This document shows positions 1 through 7,154 of a DNA stretch of 19,869 bases, piece after piece. Within the stretch, counting starts at the first letter, position 1, and every line of letters starts with the position of its first letter. The DNA is from CAZITB01 sp964542055 (lineage in GTDB: Bacteria > Planctomycetota > Phycisphaerae > Sedimentisphaerales > CAMDDF01). The stretch is taken from assembly GCA_964542055.1 (NCBI GenBank), contig CAZITB010000047.1:1-19869 (forward strand), in the 5' to 3' direction. Below the pieces are notes generated by a model, which saw nothing but the letters and a program-made list of their open reading frames with translations, had not been told where the DNA came from and did not search any database. Position numbers and translations under genes: made by a program.

Positions 1-83
1 AAAAACACAACAACTAAATATTATAACTTGACAAAGGTCGTTCCATATCAGGGGAACACCCTCTGAGAGATCAAAACTATTGA

Positions 84-320
84 TTAACCATAAGATGAAA
101 GGGAATTTTGATTGACGCTGAAGGAAAAAAAGCTTGACGCTGGACACCCCGCTACCGGCTGGCCTGCCGTAGCGACCAGATAAAAAGAGTCACTTTTAGC
201 CTCGCCGCCTGCGCTGCTGACAGCCACTATATCCATGTTATAGTCAGAGGCTGCATGTGAAGAAATACAAATTCCTAAAACGGTGAAAATAAAAGAAACG
301 AACCAAAATCGATTTATCAT
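84..320 (-). pseudogene. Truncated secreted protein fragment (hypothetical)
   Basis: This is a 78-residue minus-strand reading frame. I start it at the ATG at 318-320 rather than the ATG at 344, because a GGGAG ribosome binding site (326-330) lies 5 nt upstream. Residues 1-23 form a clear signal peptide (positive start, hydrophobic core, ending near SSHA). The mature part holds a stretch, SSAGG...SFYLVATAGQPVAG, resembling the short module seen near the N-termini of exported planctomycete proteins of the type 'sggg..ysl.gtiGQpdag'. In those proteins the module is followed by a much longer sequence. Here the frame decays into a Ser/Phe-rich tail beside a T7 run and two near-copies of CAGCGTCAA, then stops. 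I read it as a broken gene end, though a genuine small secreted protein is possible. Its position next to a transposase remnant supports decay. Confidence 0.4.
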
Positions 321-394
321 TAAATCTCCCGAAATCAGATCCAAAATTTGCTTAGATTATACAAAAGATAACTTGCGTTGTCAAGAATATTGCA

Positions 395-613
395 CATGGT
401 CCCAGTTGCGATGTAAGCATTTTGGTTCATCCGGTTAGTGTATGTTACTTTGAAAGGTATTTTGAGGTCTCTGAGCATATCAGCTACCTAGCCGGCTGAT
501 GAACCAATCTCAAATAACACAATGTCAGGATTGACTTGAACAAATAAATCATGGAAATCCTGTCCATTTGTTTTGATTGTACTAAATGAAGGTTTAAGTT
601 CAGGGTTTTGACA
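395..613 (-). pseudogene. IS110-family transposase remnant (N-terminal DEDD region)
   Basis: Translating the minus strand in the frame running from 613 downward gives a stretch containing FSTIKTNGQDFHDLF, VNPDIVLFEIGSSAG, a TAG stop (488-490) where the family usually has Trp, and then VADMLRDLKIPFKV. This matches the N-terminal RuvC/DEDD region of IS110 transposases, where the pattern is 'hPD.vvvE..s.agWv.DL...lgi...v'. There is no start codon. The frame is closed upstream by TAA (614-616) and loses resemblance below about 420. No transposon ends, RNA loop or C-terminal serine domain are visible. It is a short, dead fragment, recognised from pattern only; a database search would settle it. 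Confidence 0.55.
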
Positions 614-715
614 TTATACATACCGCACTTTTACATCGCCGCCTGCCGCAGTTTTACTCCACCCTTTACAACTTTGAAATTAAAATTTAACTCGCCTCTG
701 GTAACAGACAGTAAA

Positions 716-1864
716 TTAATCATTTAAATGATTGCTGGCATACTCCTGGGCTGATTCAAAAAAGGCAAGAACGTTTTCCCAGGGGACATCGCCCGACAAA
801 GTTTGAGCAGGACTAAGAACAAACCCTCCTCCTTTGCCGACGGTTTCTATGCGCTTTTTAACTTCCTCTTTAACGTCTTTCGGTGTACCGAAAGGCATCG
901 TGCTTTGAACACCAACGGTTCCCCAAAAAGCCAGCTTGTCGCCGAACTCCTTTTTTACAGCCGCCGGATCCATGCACTCAGGCTGTACCGGATTTAATAC
1001 TGATACACCGCATTCAATTAATAGAGGTATCATATCCCATGCCTGTCCGTCAGTATGGAAGAAAATCGGAATATCAGGAGCAATTTTCCTTGCTGTGCTT
1101 ATTATCTTTTTGTATCTGGGCATTAGCCATTGACGGAATGTATCTGTGCTCATCATCAGTCCTGTTTCTGTTGCCAGATCATCATATATAAACAGTATAT
1201 CCGCTCCTGCCTTAGCAGTATATTCAGCATTTGCACAGCAAGCTTCAGTTGTTAGATCAAGCAGGGCTTCAGCAAATTCGGGATTAATGTACATATCAAT
1301 ACAAAGATCTTCGAAACCTCTTAATTTCCATGCTGATTCAAAGGGATTCCCGACCCAACCTAAAACAAATTTATCATCTGCTTTCAATCTATCGATATTG
1401 GTTTTTAAATCTTGCCATGATCTTTGAGAAGCGGCTTTCCTTTCTGCCTCCCAAAAAGGGTATTTGTGAAGTTCCTGTATGGTTTGCATGTTTTTTAAAG
1501 GGAAGAGATAGACCTCAAGGTCGTCATCTCCGATCAAGTAACCATCGCCTTTTACCATTAATCGGCCCTTGTCAGGCACTTGTGGCAAATAAGCTGAATA
1601 GTCAATGTCCCCTTTCCACATGTGTGTTCCGCCAACCAGTGCTCCGCCTGAGCCTGCAGCCCACCCTCCAACTAGTCTGGTAGGTATGTTGAAATATTCA
1701 TTTGGGTCATCGGAGCCGGTTTTTTCCTGAAAAACTTTGTATAAAGTTCCTGAAAAATCTACTTTCCCAATGGGAATGCGATCCGGCTGCTGAAGTCTTA
1801 TGGTTTTTTGTATTCTTTCTCGCTGAGACATTTCATTCAAGGCCAATTTTAGTTCTCCTGACAT
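716..1864 (-). CDS. URO-D/MtaA-like methyltransferase-family protein
   Basis: A 382-residue cytoplasmic protein of the uroporphyrinogen decarboxylase superfamily, whose distant members include the corrinoid methyltransferases MtaA and CmuA. Family-like features are the N-terminal RERIQKTIRLQQPDRIPIG, the central region around DILFIYDDLATETGLM, FFHTDGQAW near residue 270, the segment VLNPVQPECMD, and the C-terminal GGGFVLSPAQTL. The HxC zinc pair of MtaA appears here as HTD, so activity as a standard corrinoid methyltransferase is doubtful, and no corrinoid protein is encoded nearby. It lies 117 bp downstream of the GntR regulator on the same strand and may have its own promoter (1888-1916). 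Three starts are possible: ATG 1864 (no ribosome site), TTG 1846 (good GGAGAA site) and ATG 1831. Heme synthesis HemE is unlikely, because the sequence is divergent and the context is catabolic. Confidence 0.8.
   Translation of the reverse strand: MSGELKLALNEMSQRERIQKTIRLQQPDRIPIGKVDFSGTLYKVFQEKTGSDDPNEYFNIPTRLVGGWAAGSGGALVGGTHMWKGDIDYSAYLPQVPDKGRLMVKGDGYLIGDDDLEVYLFPLKNMQTIQELHKYPFWEAERKAASQRSWQDLKTNIDRLKADDKFVLGWVGNPFESAWKLRGFEDLCIDMYINPEFAEALLDLTTEACCANAEYTAKAGADILFIYDDLATETGLMMSTDTFRQWLMPRYKKIISTARKIAPDIPIFFHTDGQAWDMIPLLIECGVSVLNPVQPECMDPAAVKKEFGDKLAFWGTVGVQSTMPFGTPKDVKEEVKKRIETVGKGGGFVLSPAQTLSGDVPWENVLAFFESAQEYASNHLND
1853..1858 (-). promoter_or_regulatory. Ribosome binding site favouring TTG start at 1846
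   Basis: GGAGAA on the minus strand sits 6 nt before TTG (1844-1846) and inside the longest reading frame of the URO-D-like gene. No such site precedes the upstream ATG (1862-1864). The protein may therefore begin at residue 7 of the longest version, leaving 376 residues. Confidence 0.45.
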
Positions 1865-1887
1865 AATGATTTAAACTAGTTTTACCG

Positions 1888-1916
1888 AATATACATCTTC
1901 AACACTGTTTTAGCAA
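1888..1916 (-). promoter_or_regulatory. Putative sigma70-type promoter of the URO-D-like gene
   Basis: On the minus strand, TTGCTA (1911-1916) and TATATT (1888-1893) are separated by exactly 17 nt. The expected start of transcription is near 1881, leaving a leader of about 35 nt before the TTG at 1846. It lies in the 117-bp gap after the GntR gene, so the URO-D-like gene could be expressed both from here and by read-through. Confidence 0.4.
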
Positions 1917-1981
1917 CAATATTAAACTATAAAGAGTATGAGGCATTCGGTTTGTTTGTAAGAGTAGTTAAAATATCACTG

Positions 1982-2656
1982 CTAAAAAGTGATTGGCTTG
2001 TTTCCAAAATCCTTTTTAAGCTTCTTCAGAATCGGATCATAAGCTTTGATGACATGATCCCACATAGCTTTAACGATTTTTTCTGGAGATTTTTCTTCGA
2101 GTGCTACTGTGATTTGATGATGAGAGTGGGGTTTCATATTTGCAAAATTTTCTCTAAAGACAATTTGCTCTATGATATGGCTGTTTTTTAACATATCGTA
2201 TAATTTTTTGCTGCCGGATTCTTTTGCAATGAGTAAATGAAACCGTGCATGGTCTTCAGCGAAATCATACATATTTTTGTACATTTCCTGATTTTCAAGT
2301 CTTAATGCATGTTCTTTGAATTTCTTTAGTTTTGATGATGTGAGTTTTTTTATCAGCAGCAGCGATGTTGTAATCTCAAGTCCTGTTCGAAGATACAGCA
2401 ATTCTGTAAGATCGTCAACGTTGTATGCTTTACAGAATACTCCAATTCCCGGTACACGCTCTAGATAACCTTCGGCCTCCAATGTAGATAGAGCTTCTCG
2501 GAGAGGAGGGATGGTTACTTTCAATTTTTGAGCAAGTTTTTTCTGCTCAATCCGTTGTCCGCAACTAAACTCACCCTTTTTTATTAACCGAATTATCCCA
2601 TCTTTTGCCTTCTTTGGGGCCGATTCTATTTCTGTTATTAATTGATAATTAGCCAT
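1982..2656 (-). CDS. GntR-family transcriptional regulator, FCD subfamily
   Basis: A 224-residue DNA-binding regulator. The N-terminal winged helix-turn-helix covers about residues 12-80; the recognition region contains GQRIEQKKLAQKLKVTIPPLREAL and the wing contains LERVPGIGVF, typical of GntR proteins. The C-terminal two thirds are an all-helical FCD ligand domain with the usual His/Asp metal-site pattern: EDHARFHLLIA, then HHQITVAL, then MWDHVIKAY. Known FCD members (FadR, PdhR, LldR, GlcC, UxuR) mostly sense small carboxylic or sugar acids; the ligand here is unknown. An AGGG site lies about 10 nt before the ATG. The gene is divergent from the eight-gene catabolic operon, and a perfect inverted repeat in that operon's leader (3266-3285) is a plausible target, so I infer that it is the local regulator, most likely a repressor. 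Confidence 0.9.
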   Translation of the reverse strand: MANYQLITEIESAPKKAKDGIIRLIKKGEFSCGQRIEQKKLAQKLKVTIPPLREALSTLEAEGYLERVPGIGVFCKAYNVDDLTELLYLRTGLEITTSLLLIKKLTSSKLKKFKEHALRLENQEMYKNMYDFAEDHARFHLLIAKESGSKKLYDMLKNSHIIEQIVFRENFANMKPHSHHQITVALEEKSPEKIVKAMWDHVIKAYDPILKKLKKDFGNKPITF

Positions 2657-3195
2657 ATTTTTAAATCCCTAATTTATTGATATTACTACTTATTGAAATC
2701 TTTTTCCAGATATTTTTTTGTTCTGGTATTTGAGCTATTCGATTTGTAAGGTTTTTTTGCGGATTAAGCATTTTGTGTCTTTGAGGTTCCAGGGTTTGCA
2801 TAAGGCACTATCAAGAAGGGTAAATCCTCGCAAATCTGCCAGATTTCAATTCCTGTCATCAAGAGAATTGTTTTTGCGGTATGATTGCCATAGTCGATTC
2901 TTTCGCGTAAATTTTTAGTTGACAATAAATTACACGATAAAACAGTTTTGTCCACTTTATTTTTTTGAAGGAAATTTGAATTTTTCGGGCACTCAACCGC
3001 CATAAAAGGCAAAAACACAAATTGGGTGGGGTATTTTTCAGCAAATCAGGCGTCGCCCTGAAATTTCATCACTTATAAAAGCCTCGTATTGAAAAAAAAA
3101 GTTCCCCGGTTCCATAAAACTTAAATATTTTGGTATATAAGTTATTTTTCTATATGGGTTTATGAAAACAGATTATAATCGATATAAGATTTATA

Positions 3196-3224
3196 TTGAC
3201 TAGCCAAACTGTAATTGTTACATT
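3196..3224 (+). promoter_or_regulatory. Putative sigma70-type promoter of the eight-gene operon
   Basis: TTGACT (3196-3201) and TACATT (3219-3224) are separated by exactly 17 nt in AT-rich DNA. Transcription would start near 3231, giving a leader of about 180 nt before the GTG start of the symporter at 3410. It is the best-matching promoter in this intergenic region by eye. Confidence 0.5.
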
Positions 3225-3265
3225 ATGAATCAAGTTAAAGCTGGAGCTTAAATGGCGATAGGAAG

Positions 3266-3285
3266 AATTTGACTCTTGTCAAATT
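3266..3285. promoter_or_regulatory. Perfect inverted repeat, candidate GntR/FCD operator
   Basis: The site reads AATTTGAC-TCTT-GTCAAATT, two perfect 8-base arms around 4 bases. It begins about 35 bp downstream of the predicted transcription start, where a bound repressor would block transcription. The AATT-rich outer arms recall the AATTGGTnnnACCAATT style of operators for FCD regulators such as PdhR and LldR, and an FCD gene lies divergently upstream. I found no second clear copy in the window. Assignment to the GntR protein is inference from position and symmetry. Confidence 0.5.
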
Positions 3286-3396
3286 GTTAGTAGTGATATC
3301 TATTTTTAACCAATAAAATGGATAAATATAAATATTTGTACCTTATGACCCACGTTTTTTCTTTTAATTAAAATCTAACCATAATTTAAATTTGTT

Positions 3397-3401
3397 AAGG
3401 A
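3397..3401 (+). promoter_or_regulatory. Ribosome binding site setting the GTG start at 3410
   Basis: AAGGA lies 8 nt before GTG (3410-3412). The longer frame starting at TTG 3392 would place this site inside the coding sequence and has no ribosome site of its own. Confidence 0.6.
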
Positions 3402-3409
3402 AGACTAAA

Positions 3410-5245
3410 GTGCAGCTACAGACTGTCGACTGGTTGATAATCATATCCTTTCTTGTCCTGTCGCTTATTATCGGCTTGCTGGTAACCAGAAAAGCAAGTA
3501 AAAATGCATCTGAGTTTTTCCTTTCCGGGTCAAATATGCCCTGGTGGCTTTTGGGCGTTTCAATGGTTGCAACTACCTTTGCGACTGACACTCCTAATAT
3601 TGTAACAGATATCATTAGACTTAACGGTGTTGCCGGCAACTGGGCGTGGTGGGCGTTTTTGCTGACCGGTATGCTTACTGTTTTTGTCTATGCCAAGCTT
3701 TGGAAACGAAGCGGGGTAATGACAGATATCGAATTTTATGAATTACGCTACAGCGGAAATGTTGCAAAGTTTCTTAGAGGATTCAGAGCTATTTATCTAG
3801 GTGTCTTTTGCAATATCATTATAATGGGAAATGTAACGCTGGCTGCTATCAAAATAGGCGGTGTTTTGCTGGGTCTTAGTCCTTTTGAGGTCATTGCACT
3901 GGCAGCATTGATCACTGTTTCCTATAGTATGCTTGGAGGGTTACGAGGAGTTCTGCTCACAGATTTTGTTCAGTTCGGCATGGCAATGGTAGGGTCGCTC
4001 TGGGCAGCTAACTATATTCTGGGGCTTGAACAGGTAGGCGGTTTGTCCGGTTTGTTATCACATCCCAATGTGTCAGGTAAACTTGACATGATTCCAAGTA
4101 TTGACAATAAAGAATTGTTTGTGACAGTATTTGCTATACCACTAGCGGTGCAGTGGTGGAGTGTGTATTATCCTTCATCTGAACCTGGCGGAGGCGGATA
4201 CATTGTGCAAAGAATGCTAGCGGCTAAAAACGAAAAACACGCTACCGCAGCGACATTATTTTTCAATTTCGCTCATTATGCGTTAAGGCCATGGCCCTGG
4301 ATATTAATTGCATTGGCATCATTGGTCATTTATCCTGACCTGAATTCTCTGGCTCAGGCTTTTCCTCACATTAACGAGTCCATAATAAGACATGACCTCG
4401 CATATTCAGCTATGCTAAGTCACTTACCCTCCGGGCTTTTAGGGCTGGTGTTGGCTTCTTTGATAGCGGCCTACATGTCAACTATTTCTACGCATCTAAA
4501 CTGGGGCAGTTCCTATGTCGTCAATGATGTATATAGGAGATACATCAGAAAGAATGCATCAGATAAGGAATTTGTATTTGTAGGCAGGTTATCAACAGTA
4601 GTGCTGATGGTCGGTGGATGCCTTCTGGCTCCTTATCTTGAGAACGCCAAAAGAGGATTTGATCTTTTATTACAGATCGGGGCAGGCACCGGTTTAATAT
4701 TTATATTAAGATGGTTTTGGTGGCGAATTAATGCCATGTGTGAAATAGTTGCAATGATAGTGTCGTTTTTAGTGGCGTTTTATTTTGAAATTCTGCATCA
4801 TAATATATTTGATTTTGATTTTTCTTTAGCATCTAAACTGCTCATCGGTATTGGTATAACTTCAGTTAGCTGGATTGTTACGATCTATATTACAAAGCCG
4901 ACCGACATGAAAGTTCTGCTTTCTTTTTATCAGAAAGTCCATCCTGGCGGTATCGGGTGGAAAAGAGTCATAGATTACGCTCACATAAACAATATCGAAC
5001 TGAAAACAAGGCAGGAAAAAAGCACTTTACCGTTGGGGATTTTATGCATGGTAATCGGTTGCATTTCAGTTTACAGTGCATTGTTCGCAACGGGATGCTG
5101 GATTTACGGGAGAACAGTTCCGGCTATATTGCTAACTGTTTTGGCAGTGGTAACAGCTGGATTGATAGCGTTGGCCTGGAACAGGCTTTTGGATAAAGAA
5201 CCTCAAGAAGAAGTTTCAAAAGAAAATCAAGCGGGAGTAAGATGA
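3410..5245 (+). CDS. Sodium:solute symporter (SSF/SLC5 family)
   Basis: A roughly 611-residue inner-membrane transporter. It starts with a short periplasmic stretch and a first membrane helix (IIISFLVLSLIIGLLV), then the typical SSF segment ASEFFLSGSNMPWWLLGVSMVATTF, and has more than ten hydrophobic helices in all. The segment AAYMSTISTHLNWGSSYVVNDVYRRYI is the SSF helix that supplies Ser/Thr ligands to the sodium site in vSGLT-type proteins. The C-terminal KPTDMKVLLSFYQKVHPGG is a tail seen in SSF proteins of this general type. I prefer GTG 3410 because of its ribosome site. It is the first gene of the operon and overlaps the next by 4 bp (ATGA), so it likely imports the compound the operon degrades. 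The substrate cannot be read from sequence; sugars, polyols and sugar acids are all possible. Confidence 0.9.
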   Translation: MQLQTVDWLIIISFLVLSLIIGLLVTRKASKNASEFFLSGSNMPWWLLGVSMVATTFATDTPNIVTDIIRLNGVAGNWAWWAFLLTGMLTVFVYAKLWKRSGVMTDIEFYELRYSGNVAKFLRGFRAIYLGVFCNIIIMGNVTLAAIKIGGVLLGLSPFEVIALAALITVSYSMLGGLRGVLLTDFVQFGMAMVGSLWAANYILGLEQVGGLSGLLSHPNVSGKLDMIPSIDNKELFVTVFAIPLAVQWWSVYYPSSEPGGGGYIVQRMLAAKNEKHATAATLFFNFAHYALRPWPWILIALASLVIYPDLNSLAQAFPHINESIIRHDLAYSAMLSHLPSGLLGLVLASLIAAYMSTISTHLNWGSSYVVNDVYRRYIRKNASDKEFVFVGRLSTVVLMVGGCLLAPYLENAKRGFDLLLQIGAGTGLIFILRWFWWRINAMCEIVAMIVSFLVAFYFEILHHNIFDFDFSLASKLLIGIGITSVSWIVTIYITKPTDMKVLLSFYQKVHPGGIGWKRVIDYAHINNIELKTRQEKSTLPLGILCMVIGCISVYSALFATGCWIYGRTVPAILLTVLAVVTAGLIALAWNRLLDKEPQEEVSKENQAGVR

Positions 5246-6279
5246 GTGTAAAAAATGAAAAAATCAAATTATCGTTAGTAGGTTTAGGTATAATGGGGCA
5301 GTTGTATGCTGATTACATTACCAGCCACGAACATGCAGAACTAGTTGCTGTAGCTGATACATCAGATGAGGCCTTAAAAAATGCCAAATCCAGATATAAC
5401 TGCTTAACGTTTAACAGCTATAACGAAATGTTCGAAAAAGTTGAACAAGACGCAACTATAATAGTTCTGCCTGATCATTTACATAGAGATGCAGTAACAA
5501 GGGCAGCTCAATCCGGTATAAATATTTGGATTGAAAAGCCTTTCTCTACAAGTCTTGAAGATGCTGTTTTGATGTATCAAGCGATAAAGCAGGCAGATGT
5601 GAAATGCACGGTTGAATTTTTCAATCGCTGGAGCAGACCTTTTGCTGCTGCACAGCAGATGGTTGCTAATGGTGAATTGGGTGAAATTTTAACTTACAGC
5701 GTTGAATTAAATGATACTATTGCCGTACCGACGCAAATGTTGAAATGGTCCGCAAAATCATCACCAGTTTGGTTTTTGATGAGTCATTCGGCGGATCTGG
5801 CATTTTGGATCACTAACAAAAAACCGAAAGCTGTGTTTGCAACTGGTGTGAAGAAAAAGCTGATCTCGTTTGGAATAGATACTTACGATCTGGTAGATTC
5901 CATGTTGCAATTTGAAGACGGAACCACAGGACGTATTTCAAGCAACTGGGTTTTGCCTGAAGGTATGCCAATTATCTACGAATTGAAAATGAGGTTAAGC
6001 GGGTCTGATTCTTCGATTGATATAGATGTTTCTGATCAGCAGTTACATCATGTAACTAATGAAAGATATTTACATCCCGTTACAGATTGGGGCAAGATAT
6101 TGGGCAAGTATCAAGGCCATCCATACTCGATGCTAGACAGCTTTATATGCAATATAAAGTTCGATACAGATTGTGAAGTTGATGCCAAAGCTGGTCTTGA
6201 TAATGTTATCTTCCTTGACGCTGTCAATCGATCGCTTGAGAGTAAAAAGTCAGTAGAAATTGATTGGGATGTAGTTTAA
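5242..6279 (+). CDS. Gfo/Idh/MocA-family NAD(P)-dependent oxidoreductase
   Basis: A 345-residue cytoplasmic dehydrogenase. The N-terminal Rossmann fold begins LSLVGLGIMGQLYADYI with the G-x-G-x-x-G nucleotide loop. The signature Lys is present in IEKPF (E98-K99-P100). The C-terminal alpha/beta domain carries SHSADLAFW (H182, D185). Many members have an Asp four residues before this His (DxGxH; D172/H176 in B. subtilis IolG); here that place is Phe (FLMSH), so the substrate or chemistry probably differs from inositol 2-dehydrogenase. Relatives oxidise a sugar or cyclitol hydroxyl to a ketone or lactone. It is translationally coupled to the symporter through a 4-bp overlap. With the IolB-like gene next, it may perform the first oxidation of the imported compound. 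The exact substrate is unknown. Confidence 0.88.
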   Translation: MSVKNEKIKLSLVGLGIMGQLYADYITSHEHAELVAVADTSDEALKNAKSRYNCLTFNSYNEMFEKVEQDATIIVLPDHLHRDAVTRAAQSGINIWIEKPFSTSLEDAVLMYQAIKQADVKCTVEFFNRWSRPFAAAQQMVANGELGEILTYSVELNDTIAVPTQMLKWSAKSSPVWFLMSHSADLAFWITNKKPKAVFATGVKKKLISFGIDTYDLVDSMLQFEDGTTGRISSNWVLPEGMPIIYELKMRLSGSDSSIDIDVSDQQLHHVTNERYLHPVTDWGKILGKYQGHPYSMLDSFICNIKFDTDCEVDAKAGLDNVIFLDAVNRSLESKKSVEIDWDVV

Positions 6280-6287
6280 TTTTTGAC

Positions 6288-6292
6288 AGGAG
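6288..6292 (+). promoter_or_regulatory. Ribosome binding site setting the ATG start at 6298
   Basis: AGGAG lies 5 nt before ATG (6298-6300). The longer frame from TTG 6283 would bury it, so the IolB-like protein is best read from 6298. Confidence 0.6.
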
Positions 6293-6297
6293 CTGAG

Positions 6298-7125
6298 ATG
6301 ACCAAGTTGTGTTTAAAAAATCAAAAACAGAAAAAAGGAAGATTTTCAGTTGCGAATGATACAAATGGAGTTTTAAAATATATTAATATGGATCTTCTCA
6401 GGCTGTCTTGCGGGGAAGAAATTTCAATAGGGCAAGACGGCTACGAGTTTGGCCTGGTTTTGAATTCCGGAAGTTTTGAATATTCATATAATGATAATAA
6501 AACTGCAGTTGAGGGACGCAAAGATCAATTTAGCGGCCTTCCTCATGCTTTGTACATTCCCTCGGGTAAAAAAGTTAAAGTAAGAGCCACCTCCGAAATG
6601 CAGGGGGCTATTTATTTCGTTAAGTCAAACAAAAGAGATACCGATGTTAAGCTAATAAAGCCTGAAGATATCAAAATTTTGGATATCGGTAAAGGCAGTT
6701 GGCAGATACAAGGCTTTTTCATAGTTGGTGAAAATGTCAACGCTGAGAGGTTAATAGTTGGAGAGACTTGGGTTCCTGAAGGGAATTGGTCCTCTTGTCC
6801 TCCTCATTCTCATGACAAAGATAATCCTGGCGTTGAGTCTGAATTAGAGGAAATTTACTATTTCAGATTCAATCCATCGCAGGGATTCGGTTTTCAGGCA
6901 GTGTATGATGATGATCTGACAATTGACGAGGCTTACAGGATTTGTGATGAAGATGCTGTCATGATCCCCAGAGGATATCATCCAAATGTAACCGGACCCG
7001 GTTATGAAATGCGTATGCAATGGGGAATGGCAGGTCCGAAACGAAGTTGGCTCACAAAAGAAGATCCTGCTCACTCCTGGATAGCGGAATCCGCCAAGGG
7101 CGGGGTTAGAGAACATAATTTTTAA
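6298..7125 (+). CDS. IolB/KduI-like isomerase (5-deoxyglucuronate isomerase family)
   Basis: A 275-residue double-cupin protein. The C-terminal half matches IolB closely: GNWSSCPPHSHDKDNPG, ELEEIYYFRFNPSQGFGFQ, VMIPRGYHPNVTGPGY and MAGPKRSW. The expected metal ligands are present: H170, H172, a Glu of E182/E184/E185, and H228. IolB converts 5-deoxy-D-glucuronate to 2-deoxy-5-keto-gluconate in inositol breakdown; the related KduI interconverts uronate-type aldehydes and ketones. The N-terminal cupin is less conserved. It follows the Gfo/Idh gene by 18 bp. No IolC, IolD, IolE or IolJ gene is present in the operon, so I infer an aldose-ketose isomerisation of another acidic sugar and do not assign the name iolB. 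The family call is firm; the substrate is open. Confidence 0.85.
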   Translation: MTKLCLKNQKQKKGRFSVANDTNGVLKYINMDLLRLSCGEEISIGQDGYEFGLVLNSGSFEYSYNDNKTAVEGRKDQFSGLPHALYIPSGKKVKVRATSEMQGAIYFVKSNKRDTDVKLIKPEDIKILDIGKGSWQIQGFFIVGENVNAERLIVGETWVPEGNWSSCPPHSHDKDNPGVESELEEIYYFRFNPSQGFGFQAVYDDDLTIDEAYRICDEDAVMIPRGYHPNVTGPGYEMRMQWGMAGPKRSWLTKEDPAHSWIAESAKGGVREHNF

Positions 7126-7141
7126 AACTTAAACTAAATTT

Positions 7142-7146
7142 AAGGA
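7142..7146 (+). promoter_or_regulatory. Ribosome binding site favouring the ATG start at 7155
   Basis: AAGGA lies 8 nt before ATG 7155-7157. It overlaps the first ATG of the frame (7146-7148), which therefore has no usable ribosome site. Confidence 0.5.
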
Positions 7147-7154
7147 TGGTAAAT

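Larger units (their letters stand above)
2657..3409. other. Long divergent intergenic region
   Basis: These 750 bases separate the GntR gene from the symporter operon. Between 2764 and 3018 both strands carry open frames of 60-85 codons, but none shows a recognisable domain or a convincing ribosome site, so I do not call a gene; eroded mobile-element or former coding sequence is possible. A small inverted repeat (CCAGA, 11-nt gap, TCTGG) lies at 2706-2726. GC-rich complementary arms TCAGG and CCTGA lie around 3046-3061. The last 220 bases are very AT-rich and hold the promoter and candidate operator listed separately. I see no tRNA or known riboswitch. Confidence 0.6.

Noticed and set aside
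718..733. Perfect 16-bp palindrome AATCATTTAAATGATT at the end of the URO-D-like gene
   Set aside because: It falls on the last codons and stop of the gene, is purely AT-rich in its centre and has no repeat elsewhere. Chance is the simplest explanation.
716..1864. Heme biosynthesis gene hemE
   Set aside because: The protein is divergent from HemE, longer at its N-terminal region, and lies in a catabolic setting with no other tetrapyrrole genes.
2764..3018. 84-codon minus-strand open frame as a real gene
   Set aside because: It has no ribosome site, no recognisable domain and competing open frames on the other strand. It is kept as a finding about the region, not as a gene.
3046..3061. Short GC-rich inverted repeat that could be a rho-independent terminator
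   Set aside because: The stem is only 5 bp and there is no clean T-run after it on either strand, so a terminator cannot be supported.
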